Of a stretch of 64,000 nucleotides of DNA, positions 61,305 through 64,000 are shown piece by piece (position 1 is the first letter of the stretch; each line of letters starts with the position of its first letter). The position numbers and the translations under genes were made by a program. Under the pieces are notes generated by a model that did no database searches, was not told the DNA's origin, and saw nothing but the letters and a program-made list of their open reading frames with translations. The DNA comes from Intestinicryptomonas porci. Lineage in GTDB: Bacteria > Verrucomicrobiota > Verrucomicrobiia > Opitutales > Intestinicryptomonadaceae. The DNA lies in NCBI RefSeq assembly GCF_033971905.1, contig NZ_JALBUT010000002.1:124001-188000 (forward strand), in the 5' to 3' direction.

Positions 61305-61901
61305 TTATATTTCCTTAAATAAAGTTGAGCTTAAAAGTTCGCTTTTGTTGCTTGAAAAGGCTTCCTGAAACTGCTTGTAAAGCGAGTCGAAAGCCTCTTT
61401 TGTTGCCACTGCAAATTCGAGGGTTTTCGAGTGCGTTGTGGAGGGGTAGATTTTATATACGTTTGAAATCCCCGCATTTTTTTCGGCGTCATTTGCAAAC
61501 GGCACTTTTTCTTTTACGGCATTAGCTTTTTCAAGGGCGGTTTCGATGTGCGGCTTCGCTCTTGATGCAATTTCGTTTGGAAGCTTGTTTGCTGCCGTAT
61601 TTATCTGGTTTTGCGGGTCGATTGGGCTTGCGTGGTAAATCCTTATTTGCGAATTGCCGTTTGTGTCGATTGAAAATTCGCGAACTTCCAATGGACCTGC
61701 AATGTAAATTTGTTTGGAAATAGAAGTGATGGAAGCTATGTTTATATAAACCGATGTTTCGTTTAAAAATTCTATGCCGCAGAGAGCCTTGTTTTGCAGT
61801 GCGCCCTTTGTCTTTACAAAAGAAGTGCCTTGCTGCCCGAAAAGCGTTGCCTGGGCAAGCAGAAGCAAAATTGTCAGAACTTTTATTATTTTTACATTCA
61901 T
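61305..61901 (-). CDS. Secreted protein, unknown function
   Basis: 198 residues, not recognised. Signal peptide (cleavage near LFG|QQG). The mature part opens with a compact beta-rich portion (NETSVYINIASITSIS, IAGPLEVREFSID), then a helical portion (about 105-190). No cysteine pairs, metal motifs or catalytic signatures. It is 2 nt upstream of the next secreted protein, so they form a two-gene operon, transcribed away from an ABC transporter gene on the other strand. Confidence 0.65.
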   Translation of the reverse strand: MNVKIIKVLTILLLLAQATLFGQQGTSFVKTKGALQNKALCGIEFLNETSVYINIASITSISKQIYIAGPLEVREFSIDTNGNSQIRIYHASPIDPQNQINTAANKLPNEIASRAKPHIETALEKANAVKEKVPFANDAEKNAGISNVYKIYPSTTHSKTLEFAVATKEAFDSLYKQFQEAFSSNKSELLSSTLFKEI

Positions 61902-61971
61902 TGTTGCAATTTTTAAAAATTTTTTGAATATTTACGGATGTTAACGATTTTTATTTGTACCGCAAGAAATA

Positions 61972-63633
61972 ATGTTAAGCTGCAAAAATTTAACGGTGAG
62001 GGTGGACGGCTCCGCAGAGCCTATTTTGTCCGATGCAACCTTGTCTTTCAAGCCGCATGCAATGAATGCCGTGATAGGCCCATCGGGATGCGGCAAAACC
62101 ACTCTTTTAAAGGCTATGATGCGCCTTGTCGAGAGGGAGGGGAAGTCGTATTTTTGCGGGGAGGAAATTCTTTCAAGCGAGTCTTTGTCGGGCAGGGTGG
62201 GCTATGCTCCCCAGTTCACCTGCGCGCATCCCAAGCTCACTGTTTTGGAGGCGATAGAAGGCGCGCTTAAAATAGGCGAGCGCGACTTGTCAAAAATTTC
62301 GACGCGCGCGAAAAAAATTCTAAAAATAATAGGTCTTGAAGCCCATTCCGAAAAATTCATCGAAAGCCTTTCGGGGGGTCAACTGCGGAGAATCGGCTTG
62401 GGCTTGGAGCTTGCCGCCGACCCTCCCGCAATGTTTTGCGACGAAGTGACAAGCGGGCTTGACCCTCTTTCCGAAAACGCCATTTTGGACATGCTTAAAA
62501 AGTTTTGCGGCGACGGCGGCAAAACCGTAATCTGCATTATCCACAACCTCGCAAAGCTCGAATATTTCGACTTGGTTACGGTGGTTTACGAAGGGCATGT
62601 AGTATTTCAAGGCTCTCCCAAAGAGTTAAACAGGCACTTTGAAATAGATTCTCCCTTGAACCTTTATGACGCGCTGAACGCAAAGGGCGTAAAGTATTGG
62701 CTTGAAAAACGCCCGCCTCTTGAAGATTTTTGCGCGGATTGCGACCCAAAGTCTCTTCCGTCGCGCCCTCCCCGCCCGAGCGCGGCTTCGCAGATTTTCA
62801 CTCTCTTGATGCGCCGCTTCAAGCTGTTTTTCAGGGATTCTGGCTATCTTCTTTTGACAATGGCGATAACTTTCGGGTTCCCCATAGTTGTCGTGATTTT
62901 CGCTTTCGGGGGGCTTCCGCAAATAAGGGGGCTTGCTCTTGAACGCTCGCTTGGCGGCGTTGAGGAGCTTCGGGAGACTTTGCGCTTTTCCATTGAAGCC
63001 GCGCAGACTTCGACATTGGTGACGGGGCTTATATTGTTCCAGGTTGTTCTCCTTACCCTGATGGGTTCTAACAATTCGGCGCGCGAAATCGCCGCGGAGC
63101 GCAATTTGTACGAAAAGGAGCGGCTGCTTGGCTTGCGCCCGTGGGCTTACGCTTTTTCAAAAATAATATTTACTTCGATAATCGCGCTCTTTCAAGGCGT
63201 CTGGATGTGCTGGTTTGTCAAGTTCATATGCGATTTCCCCGGCAGTTTTTTAGTCCAGGCGGCGGTGCTTTCGGGTGTCTGCATTTCAATGACCCTCGTA
63301 TGCCTTGCTTTTTCCGCCTTGTTTTCATCGCCCGACAAGGCGAACATTGTTTCGATTTATTTGGTTGGGTTTCAGCTTCCGCTTTCGGGGATTGTGCTTG
63401 CGCTTCCCGAGTGCCTGAAATGGATTTGCCGCCCGCTCATAAATTCCTATTGGGGCTGGGCGGGCTTCATGACCTCAATGAAAGACACGCGCCTTTACGA
63501 CGCGTTTGTCCAAACAAGCCCGTCTTACGAGTGGATTGCAAAGCCAAGCATTGCGCTCTTTGCCCTTGCAGTGCAGGGAATAATTGGAATTGCTTTTGTG
63601 CTTAAAGGCTGTTATCAAAAAAAGTGGAATTAG
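61972..63633 (+). CDS. ABCG-type transporter (ATPase fused to permease)
   Basis: 553 residues with ATPase first and membrane domain second, the reverse-order layout of ABCG/White half-transporters. Walker A GPSGCGKTT at 36-44, signature LSGGQLRR from 133, and a Walker B/D-loop region CDEVTSGLD at 156-164, where Val replaces the usual Pro. H-loop CIIHN. The C-terminal ABC-2 membrane domain (about 280-550) has six helices. It must dimerise to work. Probably a lipid or small-molecule exporter; substrate unknown. The next gene begins 36 nt on. Confidence 0.88.
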   Translation: MLSCKNLTVRVDGSAEPILSDATLSFKPHAMNAVIGPSGCGKTTLLKAMMRLVEREGKSYFCGEEILSSESLSGRVGYAPQFTCAHPKLTVLEAIEGALKIGERDLSKISTRAKKILKIIGLEAHSEKFIESLSGGQLRRIGLGLELAADPPAMFCDEVTSGLDPLSENAILDMLKKFCGDGGKTVICIIHNLAKLEYFDLVTVVYEGHVVFQGSPKELNRHFEIDSPLNLYDALNAKGVKYWLEKRPPLEDFCADCDPKSLPSRPPRPSAASQIFTLLMRRFKLFFRDSGYLLLTMAITFGFPIVVVIFAFGGLPQIRGLALERSLGGVEELRETLRFSIEAAQTSTLVTGLILFQVVLLTLMGSNNSAREIAAERNLYEKERLLGLRPWAYAFSKIIFTSIIALFQGVWMCWFVKFICDFPGSFLVQAAVLSGVCISMTLVCLAFSALFSSPDKANIVSIYLVGFQLPLSGIVLALPECLKWICRPLINSYWGWAGFMTSMKDTRLYDAFVQTSPSYEWIAKPSIALFALAVQGIIGIAFVLKGCYQKKWN

Positions 63634-63669
63634 AAAATATTTCTTTTGCCAAAACAAATTTAGAAAAGT

Positions 63670-64000
63670 ATGAAAAACAAATTTAATCCCGTTATAATCG
63701 CAGTCGCCATACCGCTTTTGGCGGTTGCGTTTGCGCTTGGGTCGGTTCTTTACAAAAAATCGGCGTCGGCAAATTCGGCAGTGTTTCCCGTTGACGCCTA
63801 TGTTGAAAATCCGGCTTCGTTTTTCGGCAACAAATATATTTTAAGGGCGCAGGTGGATTCCCAACTCGCCTACAAGGAAAATGCGGGCAGGCTTTTGTGC
63901 GTCAGAACTCCCGACGGTTCGAGGGTCGCCGTCATAGTGCCGATTGAAGTCGGCAAGAATATTCAGGCGGGGCAGAAATACGGGTTTGATGTCGAGGTTA
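63670..64000 (+). CDS. Membrane-anchored protein, 3'-truncated by window edge
   Basis: 110 residues visible. One N-terminal helix (about 8-27) is followed by SASANSAVFPVDAYVENPASFF and a beta-rich stretch with VRTPDGSRVAVIVPIEVGKN. The last part resembles an OB- or barrel-like small fold. Not recognised. The helix is probably an uncleaved anchor. It follows the ABCG gene on the same strand and may be cotranscribed. Confidence 0.7.
   Translation, partial: MKNKFNPVIIAVAIPLLAVAFALGSVLYKKSASANSAVFPVDAYVENPASFFGNKYILRAQVDSQLAYKENAGRLLCVRTPDGSRVAVIVPIEVGKNIQAGQKYGFDVEV

Overview
The window reads as ordinary chromosome of a Gram-negative, LPS-bearing bacterium. Visible support is lpxB, an AsmA-like periplasmic protein, an outer-membrane phosphate-porin-type protein, several lipoboxes and Sec signal peptides. 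Base composition is moderate, with AT-rich intergenic DNA. A GldA/GldF/GldG-like transporter followed by a DUF4340 protein, a PPi-type phosphofructokinase and a GH97 glycosidase together suggest a member of the PVC group, perhaps a host-associated Verrucomicrobiota (Opitutae-like) or Lentisphaerae. That placement is inference from gene content; no rRNA or marker tree was available. There is no phage, insertion sequence, CRISPR array or integrase.

Layout. 0-3.4 kb: 3' part of carB, tRNA-Ala(CGC) and tRNA-Gly(GCC). 3.5-7.4 kb: a BASS transporter, an AT-rich pair of unknown membrane/repeat proteins, and ferritin. 7.5-10.7 kb: a LysR regulator divergent from a small membrane protein plus a split ThrE-type exporter, then rsmE. 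10.7-21.4 kb: an ACP-like protein, then a same-strand run of ABC ATPase, permease, GldG-like, DUF4340, AsmA-like, Gfo/Idh/MocA oxidoreductase and lpxB, which looks like an envelope-biogenesis unit. 21.6-22.9 kb: tRNA-Pro(CGG), an orphan PstS-like protein, and a second tRNA-Gly with a CAU tRNA. A perfect 186-bp direct repeat links the two tRNA-Gly loci. 23-29.3 kb: GH97, a small lipoprotein, PPi-phosphofructokinase, and a purU-nudix-pyrE cluster. 29.5-35.6 kb: panC, nadB, an unknown membrane-anchored protein and apt, facing folC and a ROK sugar kinase. 35.7-42.8 kb: an eight-gene, mostly overlapping minus-strand run: RsbW-like, oppD, oppF, oppA, oppB, oppC, BaiN-like flavoprotein, queH. 42.9-48.3 kb: gpmI, an MFS exporter, a lipoprotein and a secreted trypsin-like protease. 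48.3-56.4 kb: a complete phosphate system (pstSCAB-phoU-phoBR plus an OprP-type porin). 56.5-64 kb: CorC/HlyC-like protein, K+/H+ antiporter, queA, two unknown secreted proteins, an ABCG-type fused transporter and the start of one more membrane-anchored protein.

How it fits together. The phosphate block is a coherent regulon. Upstream of both pstS and the porin gene there is a pair of TTAACA-like half-sites phased by exactly 11 bp, the same distance from a possible -10, which makes a good candidate Pho box. The LysR gene faces its presumed target across a perfect 9-bp inverted repeat. PPi-phosphofructokinase and cofactor-independent phosphoglycerate mutase indicate glycolysis; panC, nadB, folC, purU, pyrE, apt and carB show cofactor and nucleotide synthesis or salvage; queH and queA show a queuosine pathway. 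Nothing seen amounts to a clearly new defence or mobile system. The most unusual items are the tRNA-Gly duplication carrying a gene tail, the Pho-box pair, the AT-rich unknown pair at 4.5-6.9 kb, and small unrecognised genes at 8.5 kb and 26.9 kb.
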